Of a stretch of 64,000 nucleotides of DNA, positions 54,680 to 62,075 are shown piece by piece. This DNA is from Chloroflexaceae bacterium (GTDB lineage: Bacteria; Chloroflexota; Chloroflexia; Chloroflexales; Chloroflexaceae): NCBI GenBank assembly GCA_025057155.1, contig JANWYD010000019.1:1-64000 (forward strand). The letters are read 5' to 3'. Below the pieces are notes generated by a model, which saw only the letters and a program-made list of their open reading frames with translations, did not search any database and was not told the DNA's origin. The translations under genes and the position numbers were made by a program. Every line of letters begins with the position of its first letter. Position 1 is the first letter of the stretch.

Positions 54680-55813
54680 TCACGGACTGGCAGTAGGCAT
54701 GGGCGTCGCCTCCGGCTCGCGCACAGGTACGTCGCCGAGTGGCGGGCTGACCAGAGCCTGGTTGACCCAGCCGGCCCCATCCGGGCTGTTGATCGCCGAG
54801 CCAGGGCTGTGCCGGGATCCCAGGCGGATCAGGTACCACTGGCTATTCGGGCTGCGCCCGATAAAAATGATCTCGTCACCGAAGGTAACGCGCCCGATCG
54901 GCTGATTGTTAGTGCCGGGGAAGGGCCGCACATTCGCGTCCTGGCGCACCGTGCCGGTCAACACATCCGTAGCGATGCTTGCCGTCGTTGGCGCCAGGAT
55001 TGGTTCTACAGTCGGCGCGGCGCCGACCGGCGCCTGCACGGGCGCGGCCGTGGGCGCGGCAGAGATAGAGGTTGGCGCCACCGTGGGCAGGGTAAGCTGC
55101 GGGATCTGCGTCTGGCCGGGAATAATCCGGCCAAAGCCGGCCAGTTCGTCGCGCAGGGCGCTGACCACGCTGAACGCCAGCACCAGGGAGAAGATCATCA
55201 GCACCGCCACGACCGCAGTTTTGATTAGTTCAAGTCCCTGTCCCCATACGCTGCGGCGGCGAATCTCGTCGAGGGCGCTGCGGGCCGTGTCGGCCACCGG
55301 TTCGCCCCAGCTCGTTCGTCCCTGATCGGTCTGGGCGACCCGTCGCAACTCCCACAGGGCGCGCACGTCGCCGATCTGGCTCAGGGCGCGAACGGCGCTC
55401 CAGCGAACGTTGCTGTTGGGATGGTTCAGAGCCTGGACGAGCGGGCCAACGGCGCGAGCATCGCCAATCCGGCCGGCGGCCTCGGCGGCGCGGTAGATTG
55501 TCAGCCAGGGCTGGTTGGGGGCCATCGCCGCGCCGAGCGCCGGTATCGCTGGCGCGCCAATAGCGGCCAGTTCATCAACCGCGACGGTATGAAGCGGGTG
55601 GCTGGTATCGCCGAGAGCGTGAATAAGCGCGTCAATCTGCTCGCGCGATGAGCCGCCCCGTCCGCCCCGGGGCGCGCGCTGGCGACTGGTCGTGCTGGAC
55701 AGTCGCCGGGTGGCCTGAGGCGACGCGCTGTACGCCCCTCCGGCGGGCGTCTGGCCTGTGGCGCCGGCCGGGGCGCTATTCATCTCAAGCGGTTCCTGTC
55801 GCTCGGTCGTCAT
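54680..55813 (-). CDS. HEAT-repeat protein with membrane helix and SH3-like domain
   Basis: The 377-residue protein has a Ser/Thr/Arg-rich N-terminus, HEAT/PBS-lyase-like repeats over about 60-175 (LGDTSHPLHTVAVDELAAIGAPAIP, AAGRIGDARAVGPLVQALNH, RALSQIGDVRALWELRRV), one membrane helix at about 190-212, a Pro/Ala/Thr-rich stalk, and a bacterial SH3-like domain (DVLTGTVRQDANVRPFPGT...). The predicted topology puts the repeats inside and the SH3 domain outside, where such domains bind cell-wall glycans. ATG 55813 is likeliest; an alternative ATG lies 10 codons later. Confidence 0.82.
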   Translation of the reverse strand: MTTERQEPLEMNSAPAGATGQTPAGGAYSASPQATRRLSSTTSRQRAPRGGRGGSSREQIDALIHALGDTSHPLHTVAVDELAAIGAPAIPALGAAMAPNQPWLTIYRAAEAAGRIGDARAVGPLVQALNHPNSNVRWSAVRALSQIGDVRALWELRRVAQTDQGRTSWGEPVADTARSALDEIRRRSVWGQGLELIKTAVVAVLMIFSLVLAFSVVSALRDELAGFGRIIPGQTQIPQLTLPTVAPTSISAAPTAAPVQAPVGAAPTVEPILAPTTASIATDVLTGTVRQDANVRPFPGTNNQPIGRVTFGDEIIFIGRSPNSQWYLIRLGSRHSPGSAINSPDGAGWVNQALVSPPLGDVPVREPEATPMPTASP

Positions 55814-55856
55814 TGTGTGACCCGTTGATGCGGTTGAAGTTCTGCGATGGACGCTC

Positions 55857-56001
55857 AGTAGTTTGTAAACAAAGTTTTTCGCTATACCCCCGCCCCCTCC
55901 CCAACCCTCCCCCGCTGGGGGAGGGAGCCCGGCGCCTCCCCCCAACGGGGGGAGGTTGGGAGGGGGCGGAAATGCAAGGAAACTTAGTTTACAGACCGCT
56001 C
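55857..56001. mobile_element. Palindromic element B, copy 4
   Basis: The element begins CAGTAGTTTGTAAAC and ends GTTTACAGACCGCTC, with pairing arms around CCTCCCCCGCTGGGGGAGG and a second pair near CTCCCCCCAACGGGGGGAG. It is the best preserved copy and lies between the HEAT protein and CoaBC. Confidence 0.75.
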
Positions 56002-56132
56002 AGAGCCTTTCCGGACACCTCACTCACCGCTGGTTGGAGGAGGGTGGGGCAACCAGGCTTCCCCACGCCTCTGCCCGGGGAGGAGGCGGATCGGCGCGCG
56101 ACTCTCGTACAGAGCCCCTTCGAAACCTTGCC

Positions 56133-57350
56133 TCAGACGTGCGTCCGGCTGGCCTGCCAGTGGGTGTAGCGTACCACGATCGCGTCAAGCAGGGCCGCCG
56201 CCGCCTCGGTCTTCGATTGGCGCGGCAGGGGGGTGACGCCTTCGCGGTCAACCAGGTACAGGGCGATATCGGGGCGTCCAATGCTAGCCACCGCGTCGTT
56301 GGCGACGATCAGATCGAGGCCCTTGCGTTCCAGCTTGCTCCGGGCATTTGCCAGCAAATCATCAGTCTCGGCGGCGAACCCTACCTTGAACAGGTCGCGT
56401 CGCTGGGCAAATCCGGCGACGATGTCAGGGTTGGGCAGAAGTTCGAGGATCAGCCCCTCATCGCCGCGCTTCTTGATCTTGCTCTCGGCGGCTGCTGCCG
56501 GGCGGAAGTCGGCCACGGCGGCATTCATAATCAGCATATGGGCGTGCTCGCAGGCGGCCTGCACCGCGTCGCGCATCTGTAGCGCCGTTTCAACCTGCAC
56601 CATGTTGACCGCCGCTGGAGCGGGCAGGGCGGTGGGACCGCTCACCAGCGTCACATCGGCCCCCAGGTCGCGCGCGCGGGCGGCCAGGGCATAACCCATC
56701 TGCCCCGAGGAGCGGTTTCCGATGAAGCGCACCGGGTCGATCGGCTCGCGGGTGCCCCCCGCCGTCACCACGACCCGCTGCCCCCGCAGCGGCCCGCTGT
56801 GGCGCCCCAGCAGCGCCCGGATCTCCCCTTCGAGCGTGGCCGGTTCGGGCAGACGTCCTTTGCCCGAAACGTGCTCGGCCATAAGCCCCTCTTCCGGCTC
56901 CAGCACGGTGAAGCCCCTGGCGCGGAGGGTGGCGACGTTGGCCTGGGTCGCGGGATTGGCGTACATCAAAGGGTTCATTGCCGGAGCGATTAACACCGGC
57001 CCGGAGGCGGCGAGGATGGTCGTCGTCAGGAGATCATCGGCCATGCCCGCAGCGATCCGCGCGATAGTGTGGGCGGTGGCAGGGGCCACGATCACCGCGT
57101 CGGCCTGCGCGCCGAGGCTCACATGGCCGATCACCCCGTCTTCGGGCAGTTCCCACATATCCCTGAGCACCGCTCGCCCGGTGAGGGCCTGGAACGTTGC
57201 CGCGCCAACAAAGCGCTCCGCCGCCGCAGTCAGCACCACATCCACCTGCGCGCCGGCCAGGGTCAGGTCACGCGCCAGTTGCGCCACCTTGTAGGCCGCG
57301 ATGCTGCCACAGACCCCCAGGAGCAGTTTCTTTCCACTCAGAATATCCAT
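56133..57350 (-). CDS. coaBC: Bifunctional phosphopantothenoylcysteine decarboxylase/phosphopantothenate-cysteine ligase
   Basis: The 405-residue protein has an N-terminal CoaC flavoprotein (LLLGVCGSIAAYKVAQLARDL; PAMNPLMYANPATQANVATL, with the PXMNXXMW-type motif) and a C-terminal CoaB (VVVTAGGTREPIDPVRFIGNRSSGQMGYALA; NAAVADFRP; KIKKRG). It makes 4'-phosphopantetheine for CoA. Met begins the conserved KKLLLGVCGS strand, so the start at 57350 is firm. Element B copy 5 is in its leader. Confidence 0.97.
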   Translation of the reverse strand: MDILSGKKLLLGVCGSIAAYKVAQLARDLTLAGAQVDVVLTAAAERFVGAATFQALTGRAVLRDMWELPEDGVIGHVSLGAQADAVIVAPATAHTIARIAAGMADDLLTTTILAASGPVLIAPAMNPLMYANPATQANVATLRARGFTVLEPEEGLMAEHVSGKGRLPEPATLEGEIRALLGRHSGPLRGQRVVVTAGGTREPIDPVRFIGNRSSGQMGYALAARARDLGADVTLVSGPTALPAPAAVNMVQVETALQMRDAVQAACEHAHMLIMNAAVADFRPAAAAESKIKKRGDEGLILELLPNPDIVAGFAQRRDLFKVGFAAETDDLLANARSKLERKGLDLIVANDAVASIGRPDIALYLVDREGVTPLPRQSKTEAAAALLDAIVVRYTHWQASRTHV

Positions 57351-57358
57351 CTAAGAGC

Positions 57359-57505
57359 TTATTCGTTTGTGAACGAAGTTTCCTTGCATGTCTGGCCCTC
57401 TCCCAGCCTCTCTTCGTTGGGGGGAGGAGCCAGGCGCCCTTTGCCGCTGAGGGGGGCTGGGAAAGGGATGCGAGTTTAGCGAAAAACTTCGTTCACAACC
57501 TGCTT
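57359..57505. mobile_element. Palindromic element B, copy 5
   Basis: The element begins TTATTCGTTTGTGAACGAAG and ends CTTCGTTCACAACCTGCTTATT. It lies 9 bases upstream of the coaBC start codon and downstream of a predicted promoter, so it would be transcribed in the coaBC leader. Confidence 0.7.
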
Positions 57506-57588
57506 ATTTGAACGACGTCCCGGGTGACAGCGCCGCGCCGCGCCCAATCCGCGATCCAGAATCGAAAATCGCACAGGTCTGTTCCGGC

Positions 57589-57597
57589 ATTGTAGCA
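57589..57597 (-). promoter_or_regulatory. Extended -10 promoter for coaBC
   Basis: The minus-strand sequence TGCTACAAT is an extended -10 with no -35 visible. The leader to the ATG would be about 235 bases. Confidence 0.45.
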
Positions 57598-57652
57598 TCA
57601 GGGTGCAGGAGCGTCAAAGGCGCCCGTCGCCACGGCCACGCCATGGGGGTGG

Positions 57653-58525
57653 TCACGCCTGCGCCGCCGCCGGCTTGCCTTCGCGCTGGCTGCCAAACAC
57701 CCGGCTCCAGGCGTATGACAGTTCGCCGCCGAAGAGCAAGATCTGCGATGAGATAAAGACCCATAGCAGAAGAGTCATTGCCGCCCCCAGGACGCCGAAG
57801 GACGAGAAGTTGACCCGCGCGAAAATAAACTCCGCCAGGCGCTGGAGTACGGTAAAGGCGATTGCCGCGACCAGAGCCGCCGGCCAGACGTCGCCCCAGC
57901 GTGGCAGCGGGCTGGCCAGCACTTTGTAGAGGGTGGCGAAGCCCGCGGTCAGCAAGGCGATGAACAACGCTATCTGGACTACCTGCACCAGCAGCCTGTT
58001 GAGCGGCAGCCAGTCCGTATAGGCCATCAGCAGCGAGATGGCCAGATTGCCCAGCACGGCGGCGAGGATGAGCGCCGCGATGCCCAGCAGTAGCGCGAAC
58101 AAGGTCAGGCGGCCCATCACCATCGTTGTGACTGCCGTCTTCAACCCGCCGCCATTTGCCCCGGGTTGCACGTTCCAGATCTGTTGCAGGGCCCGGTGCA
58201 GCGCGCCCAGCAACCCCGTGGCGGCAAAGAGCAGCGTCACGACCCCCAGCAACCCCGTGCCAACCCGGGTTTCGGAAAAGTGCGTCAGGGTCTGGCTGAT
58301 CAACCCGGCAATCTCGGCCGATCCCACCAGTTGCAGCAGCATCGTCTGCACGTTCAGTTGCTGCGGATCAACCACGAACCCGACGATGCTGATCACCACC
58401 AGCAGCATCGGGAAGATCGAGAAAATTGCGAAGTACGCCAGAGCTGCGGCCATGTCGCCGACCCGATCACTCTGGTATTTTTCGACGGTCAGGCGGATCA
58501 GGCGCACCAGGGGATGATTGTGCAT
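57653..58525 (-). CDS. YihY/virulence factor BrkB family membrane protein
   Basis: The 290-residue protein has six membrane segments. It opens HPLVRLIRLTVEKYQSDRVGDMAAALAYFAIFSIFPMLLVVISIVG and shows the family blocks (LLGVVTLLFAATGLLGALHRALQQIWNV; PAALVAAIAFTVLQRLAEFIF; LLLWVFISSQILLFGGELSYAW). The family was once called ribonuclease BN in error and its function is unknown. The ATG has GGAGAGAAGG upstream. It diverges from the ATP-grasp pair across a spacer with a perfect hairpin. Confidence 0.94.
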   Translation of the reverse strand: MHNHPLVRLIRLTVEKYQSDRVGDMAAALAYFAIFSIFPMLLVVISIVGFVVDPQQLNVQTMLLQLVGSAEIAGLISQTLTHFSETRVGTGLLGVVTLLFAATGLLGALHRALQQIWNVQPGANGGGLKTAVTTMVMGRLTLFALLLGIAALILAAVLGNLAISLLMAYTDWLPLNRLLVQVVQIALFIALLTAGFATLYKVLASPLPRWGDVWPAALVAAIAFTVLQRLAEFIFARVNFSSFGVLGAAMTLLLWVFISSQILLFGGELSYAWSRVFGSQREGKPAAAQA

Positions 58526-58659
58526 GCCCTTCTCTCCTCAGACTCCAGATGCGATGTCGCTGCGCGGCCTGTTGCGTATCCGTTCGGAAGAGGCGCGGCC
58601 TCCCCGCGTCCTCCGATGTTATGGATGGAACGGCGTCGGGGAAAACTCCAGACTCCAGG

Positions 58660-58706
58660 GTTACTGGCCGGTTCTGGCGGCTACGCCCTCAGAACCGGCC
58701 AGTAAC
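58660..58706. repeat. Perfect 17-bp inverted repeat
   Basis: GTTACTGGCCGGTTCTG and CAGAACCGGCCAGTAAC are separated by 13 bases. Adjacent sequence (CGCCGGAGG...GACGTTGC, 58738-58752) resembles that at 24326-24340, so it may be part of another dispersed repeat. Confidence 0.6.
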
Positions 58707-58801
58707 GTGAGCGGCGCAGCCGCCCCAGCCCCTATCGCCGGAGGCTGACGTTGCCTCAGCCCGTTCGAACGTCTCCAGCATTCCGCCGCGAAGCGCAGCT
58801 A

Positions 58802-58810
58802 TGGTACAAT
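58802..58810 (+). promoter_or_regulatory. Extended -10 promoter for the ATP-grasp pair
   Basis: TGGTACAAT would start transcription about 65 bases before GTG 58883. It lies downstream of the TTG at 58751, which argues against that alternative start. Confidence 0.55.
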
Positions 58811-58882
58811 CCCGGCTACGCATGGGCAAAATCAAAATGGCCTGCCACCAGGGCGGCCGTTGCTGTCGCGGCAGGAATCGCT

Positions 58883-59818
58883 GTGGATACCAGGAAGATT
58901 GGCGTTCTCGTAGGTCGTGAGTGGTCCTGGCCTCCGGCGTTCATTGAGGAGGTGAACCGGCGGAAAGCGGGCGTGCTTGCCGAATTCGTTAAGCTCGGCG
59001 GCACGCGCATGGCTGAGCCATGCGAATACGATGTCATTGTGGATCGCATTAGCCATGAGATCCCATACTATCGAACATTCCTGAAAACGGCGGCCCTTTC
59101 AGGCACGCGAGTGGTGAATAATCCTTTCTGGTGGAGCGCCGATGATAAGTTCTTCGGCGCCAGTCTCTGCACCCGCCTCGGCATTCCCCATCCCCGGACC
59201 ATCGCCTTGCCCTCCCATTCCTACATCGAAGGCGTGGTCGAGGAGTCGTTGCGGAACCTGCGCTACCCCCTGCCCTGGAAAGAGCACGTTGACTATGTTG
59301 GCGGCTTTCCCGTTATTCTCAAACCGGCCTGGGGCGGCGGTTTCAAACAGGTCTACAAGGTGCACAGCTTTGAAGAACTCTGGCGCGCCTACAATGAGAC
59401 CGGCACGGAGTGCATGATGCTCCAGGAATACATTGCCTGGGAAAAGTACGTGCGCTGCATCGTCATCGGGCGCCGGCACATCGTGACCATCAAGTTCGAC
59501 GCCAACGCCCCCTGGCCCCATCGCTACTTCCGTGATGACTATTATCTGACGCCGGACGAGGGGCGCCAGGTCACCGAGTACGCGCTGCGTATCAACCAGG
59601 CCCTCGGCTACGATATGAATACGGTCGAGTTCGCCCTCAAAGGAGGCGTGCCCTACGCGATTGATTTTACCAACCCCGCCCCTGATTTCGACGTAAATTC
59701 CCTCACCCCCTACTACTTCGACTGGGTGGTGAAGACGATGGCCGATTTTACCATCGAACTGGCCCTCCAGGGCCGCCAGACGCCCACTGAGTACCCCTGG
59801 AGCCGGATGATTGGATAG
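58883..59818 (+). CDS. ATP-grasp ligase of unknown substrate
   Basis: The 311-residue protein is a RimK/D-Ala-ligase-like ATP-grasp enzyme. A short Rossmann-like N-domain (KIGVLVGREWSWPPAFIEEVNRR) leads to the ATP-grasp core with GGFPVILKPAWGGGFKQVYKV, ECMMLQEYIAWEKYVRCIVIG and a metal-binding tail in EFALKGGVPYAIDFTNPAPDFD (E and N ligands). It should activate a carboxylate as acyl-phosphate and join it to an amine or thiol. GTG 58883 is chosen because AGGA precedes it and because the predicted promoter lies between it and the next in-frame start. The next gene is 4 bases downstream. Confidence 0.85.
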   Translation: MDTRKIGVLVGREWSWPPAFIEEVNRRKAGVLAEFVKLGGTRMAEPCEYDVIVDRISHEIPYYRTFLKTAALSGTRVVNNPFWWSADDKFFGASLCTRLGIPHPRTIALPSHSYIEGVVEESLRNLRYPLPWKEHVDYVGGFPVILKPAWGGGFKQVYKVHSFEELWRAYNETGTECMMLQEYIAWEKYVRCIVIGRRHIVTIKFDANAPWPHRYFRDDYYLTPDEGRQVTEYALRINQALGYDMNTVEFALKGGVPYAIDFTNPAPDFDVNSLTPYYFDWVVKTMADFTIELALQGRQTPTEYPWSRMIG

Positions 59819-59822
59819 TCCA

Positions 59823-61205
59823 ATGAGCCTGCTCGCGGCTATCGAATACTATCATAACCTGCTCACCCCGGAGGTGGCGGCGGCCTCCTGGGCGCGTCTC
59901 AGCGAAGAGATGCGCGCCCGCCGGCTCTACTTCGGCGAGCGGCCCCTGGCGACCGTGCTGCGCCCCCGCCTGCTCACTGCCGGGCACTACGCTTTGCTGC
60001 AACGCGCCGTCAGCGTCGTCGCCGCCGCGGCCCGCAAGGTTGTCGCCGCCGCCCTTGACCCCGGCCCCGATGGCGAGGCGGTGCGCCGGGTCTTGCTGCT
60101 CACGCCGCAGGAAGAGAACCTGATCGCCCGGCATCCTGGCTATGCCGAGCCGAGCGCCCACTCGCGCATGGACGCCTTCCTGACCCTCGACGGGGCCTCG
60201 CTCCAGTTCGTTGAGTACAATGCGGAAAGCCCCGCCGCGATTGCCTACCAGGATCTGCTGGCCGAGTCATTCCTCGCCATGCCCGTAATGCAGGAGTTTG
60301 TACGCCGGTTCCCGCTGCGCCCGCTGCCCGCCCGCTGGCGGCTGCTGGAGACCCTCCTTGCCGCCTGGCGCGAGGCCGGCGCGCCGGGCGGCGAACCGGT
60401 GGTGGCGATTGTTGACTGGCGCGGCCTTCCCACTGCTACCGAGTTCGAGTTGTTCGCCGCCTACTTCGCCGAGCACGGCCTCCGCGCCTTGATCTGCACC
60501 CCCGACGACCTGCGCTTCCGCGACGGGCGCCTCATCGCCGAACTCGATGACGCCGTCGTCCCCGTGACTATCGTCTTCAAGCGCGTGCTTACCAGCGAAT
60601 TGCTCACCCACTACGGCGCGGCGGCCCTTGATCACCCCCTGGTTCAGGCCTACACCGCCGGCGCCTGCGTGCTGGTCAACAGTTTCCGCGCCAAGTTGCT
60701 CCACAAAAAGTCCCTTTTCGCTCTCCTGTCCGATGAAGGCTTCCACGCCCCCCTCAGCCCCGAGGAACGCGCCGCCGTAGCCGCCCATGTGCCCTGGACC
60801 CGCGTGGTGCGCCCCGGCGAGACCACCTATCAGGGCGAGCGGGTTGATCTGCTGGCCTTTGCCCGCGCTAACCGCGAGCGACTGGTGCTCAAACCCAATG
60901 ATGACTACGGCGGGCGAGGCGTCACCATCGGCTGGGAGACCGATGCTGTCGGCTGGGAGGCGGCGCTGCGGGCGGCGCTGCAGGCGCCCTTCGTGGTGCA
61001 GGAGCGGGTGCGCATCGCCTACGAACCCTACCCCGCCCTCGTGGATGGCCAGGTGATCGTGAGCGAGCGGCTGGTGGATAGCGACCCCTTTCTCTTCGGC
61101 GCCGAGGTTGGCGGCTGCCTCTGCCGCCTCTCTACGATGACGCTGCTCAACGTCACCGCCGGTGGCGGTTCCACGGTTCCGGTCTTTGTGCTGGAACAAA
61201 GTTAG
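59823..61205 (+). CDS. Circularly permuted ATP-grasp-like protein
   Basis: The 460-residue protein contains DAFLTLDGASLQFVEYNAESPAAIAYQDLL and LPVMQEFVRRF in the first half, an FKRVLTSELL region, and later ANRERLVLKPNDDYGGRGVTIGWET, PFVVQERV and GAEVGGCLCRLST. The order, with glycine-rich ATP-binding loops after the E-x-N block, suggests a circularly permuted (type 2) ATP-grasp ligase related to glutathionylspermidine-synthase-like enzymes. The substrate is unknown. It forms an evident two-gene operon with the preceding ATP-grasp gene (4-base gap). ATG 59823 is preferred to TTG 59811, which overlaps the upstream stop. Confidence 0.82.
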   Translation: MSLLAAIEYYHNLLTPEVAAASWARLSEEMRARRLYFGERPLATVLRPRLLTAGHYALLQRAVSVVAAAARKVVAAALDPGPDGEAVRRVLLLTPQEENLIARHPGYAEPSAHSRMDAFLTLDGASLQFVEYNAESPAAIAYQDLLAESFLAMPVMQEFVRRFPLRPLPARWRLLETLLAAWREAGAPGGEPVVAIVDWRGLPTATEFELFAAYFAEHGLRALICTPDDLRFRDGRLIAELDDAVVPVTIVFKRVLTSELLTHYGAAALDHPLVQAYTAGACVLVNSFRAKLLHKKSLFALLSDEGFHAPLSPEERAAVAAHVPWTRVVRPGETTYQGERVDLLAFARANRERLVLKPNDDYGGRGVTIGWETDAVGWEAALRAALQAPFVVQERVRIAYEPYPALVDGQVIVSERLVDSDPFLFGAEVGGCLCRLSTMTLLNVTAGGGSTVPVFVLEQS

Positions 61206-61247
61206 GGGTTTAGAGCGCTGACCGGAGCGGGTTGCGCTGAGGATCAT

Positions 61248-61395
61248 GAGTGGTCTGTAAAGTGAGTTTCGTGGCATTTCCGCCCCCCTCCCAGCCTCCC
61301 CCCGTTGGGGGGAGGAGCCGGACTCCCTCCCCCGCCGGGGGAGGGTTGGGAAGGGGGGCGGAAATGCAAGGAAACGTAGTTCGCAGACTACTGAG
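61248..61395. mobile_element. Palindromic element B, copy 6
   Basis: The element begins GAGTGGTCTGTAAAG and ends CGCAGACTACTGAG. The interior CCTCCCCCCGTTGGGGGGAGG and CCTCCCCCGCCGGGGGAGG form two stem tips of a cruciform-like fold. It separates convergent genes ending at 61205 and 61439. Confidence 0.75.
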
Positions 61396-61438
61396 CTGTG
61401 TGGCTTGCTAACACTCGCGCTGCCAGCGTTGCGATCAA

Positions 61439-62062
61439 TTACTGGCCAATAAAGTTGATAATCCCAATCGCCACCCCTGCCCCCCAGAGCGCCAGCAACC
61501 CCCCGCCCACCACGAGCAGCGCGGCAAGGATCCAGGTGGCCGCCGCCCGCCAGAGGGTGATGCCGTGGGCCTCGGCCAGCCCGACGACGCTCAATCCGCC
61601 AGCCCAGAGCCAGAGCAGGCCGTGAATGACCCAGAAGAGACTGCTCAACGGTCTTGCTGCCGCCGGTCCGCCGAAACTGGCCGCCGGAAAGAGGGCCAGT
61701 TGCGCCAGCCAGAGCGGCAGCCCGGCAATCACCGGGGCGACGGCCAGCGCCAGCACGGCCCGCACCTGCCGCGCCTCGGCGCGCCCGCCCAGCCAGCGCC
61801 CGCCGGTGCGTAACAACACTCCGCAGCAGATCAGCGCCGCCAGCCCCAGGGGCGGCCCGGCCACCAGCGCGATGGCGAGCACTTCCCATGGGCGCACTTC
61901 CGCGCCCAGGCCATGCCAGGCCGCCCAGGCGAACACCGCGTTGATCCCCGCCAGCACCGCGCGCAACCCCGTTAGCAGGGGGGGGTGGGCGATGGCCGCG
62001 GCTCGCAGCGCCGCCCGTGGCCGCCGCCAGATGGCTTGCCACGGGCGGAAAGGCGTCCTCAT
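61439..62062 (-). CDS. Yip1-family-like membrane protein
   Basis: The 207-residue protein begins MRTPFRPWQAIWRRPRAALRAA, an N-terminal signature (W-x-x-P-R-x-x-x-R) of Yip1-type bacterial membrane proteins. About five hydrophobic segments follow, ending WGAGVAIGIINFIGQ. Bacterial members have unknown function. The start at 62062 has a weak GAAGAG. It is separated by only 13 bases from the downstream end of the next glycosyltransferase gene, so it is probably in its operon. Confidence 0.75.
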   Translation of the reverse strand: MRTPFRPWQAIWRRPRAALRAAAIAHPPLLTGLRAVLAGINAVFAWAAWHGLGAEVRPWEVLAIALVAGPPLGLAALICCGVLLRTGGRWLGGRAEARQVRAVLALAVAPVIAGLPLWLAQLALFPAASFGGPAAARPLSSLFWVIHGLLWLWAGGLSVVGLAEAHGITLWRAAATWILAALLVVGGGLLALWGAGVAIGIINFIGQ

Positions 62063-62075
62063 ACATACAGGCTCT

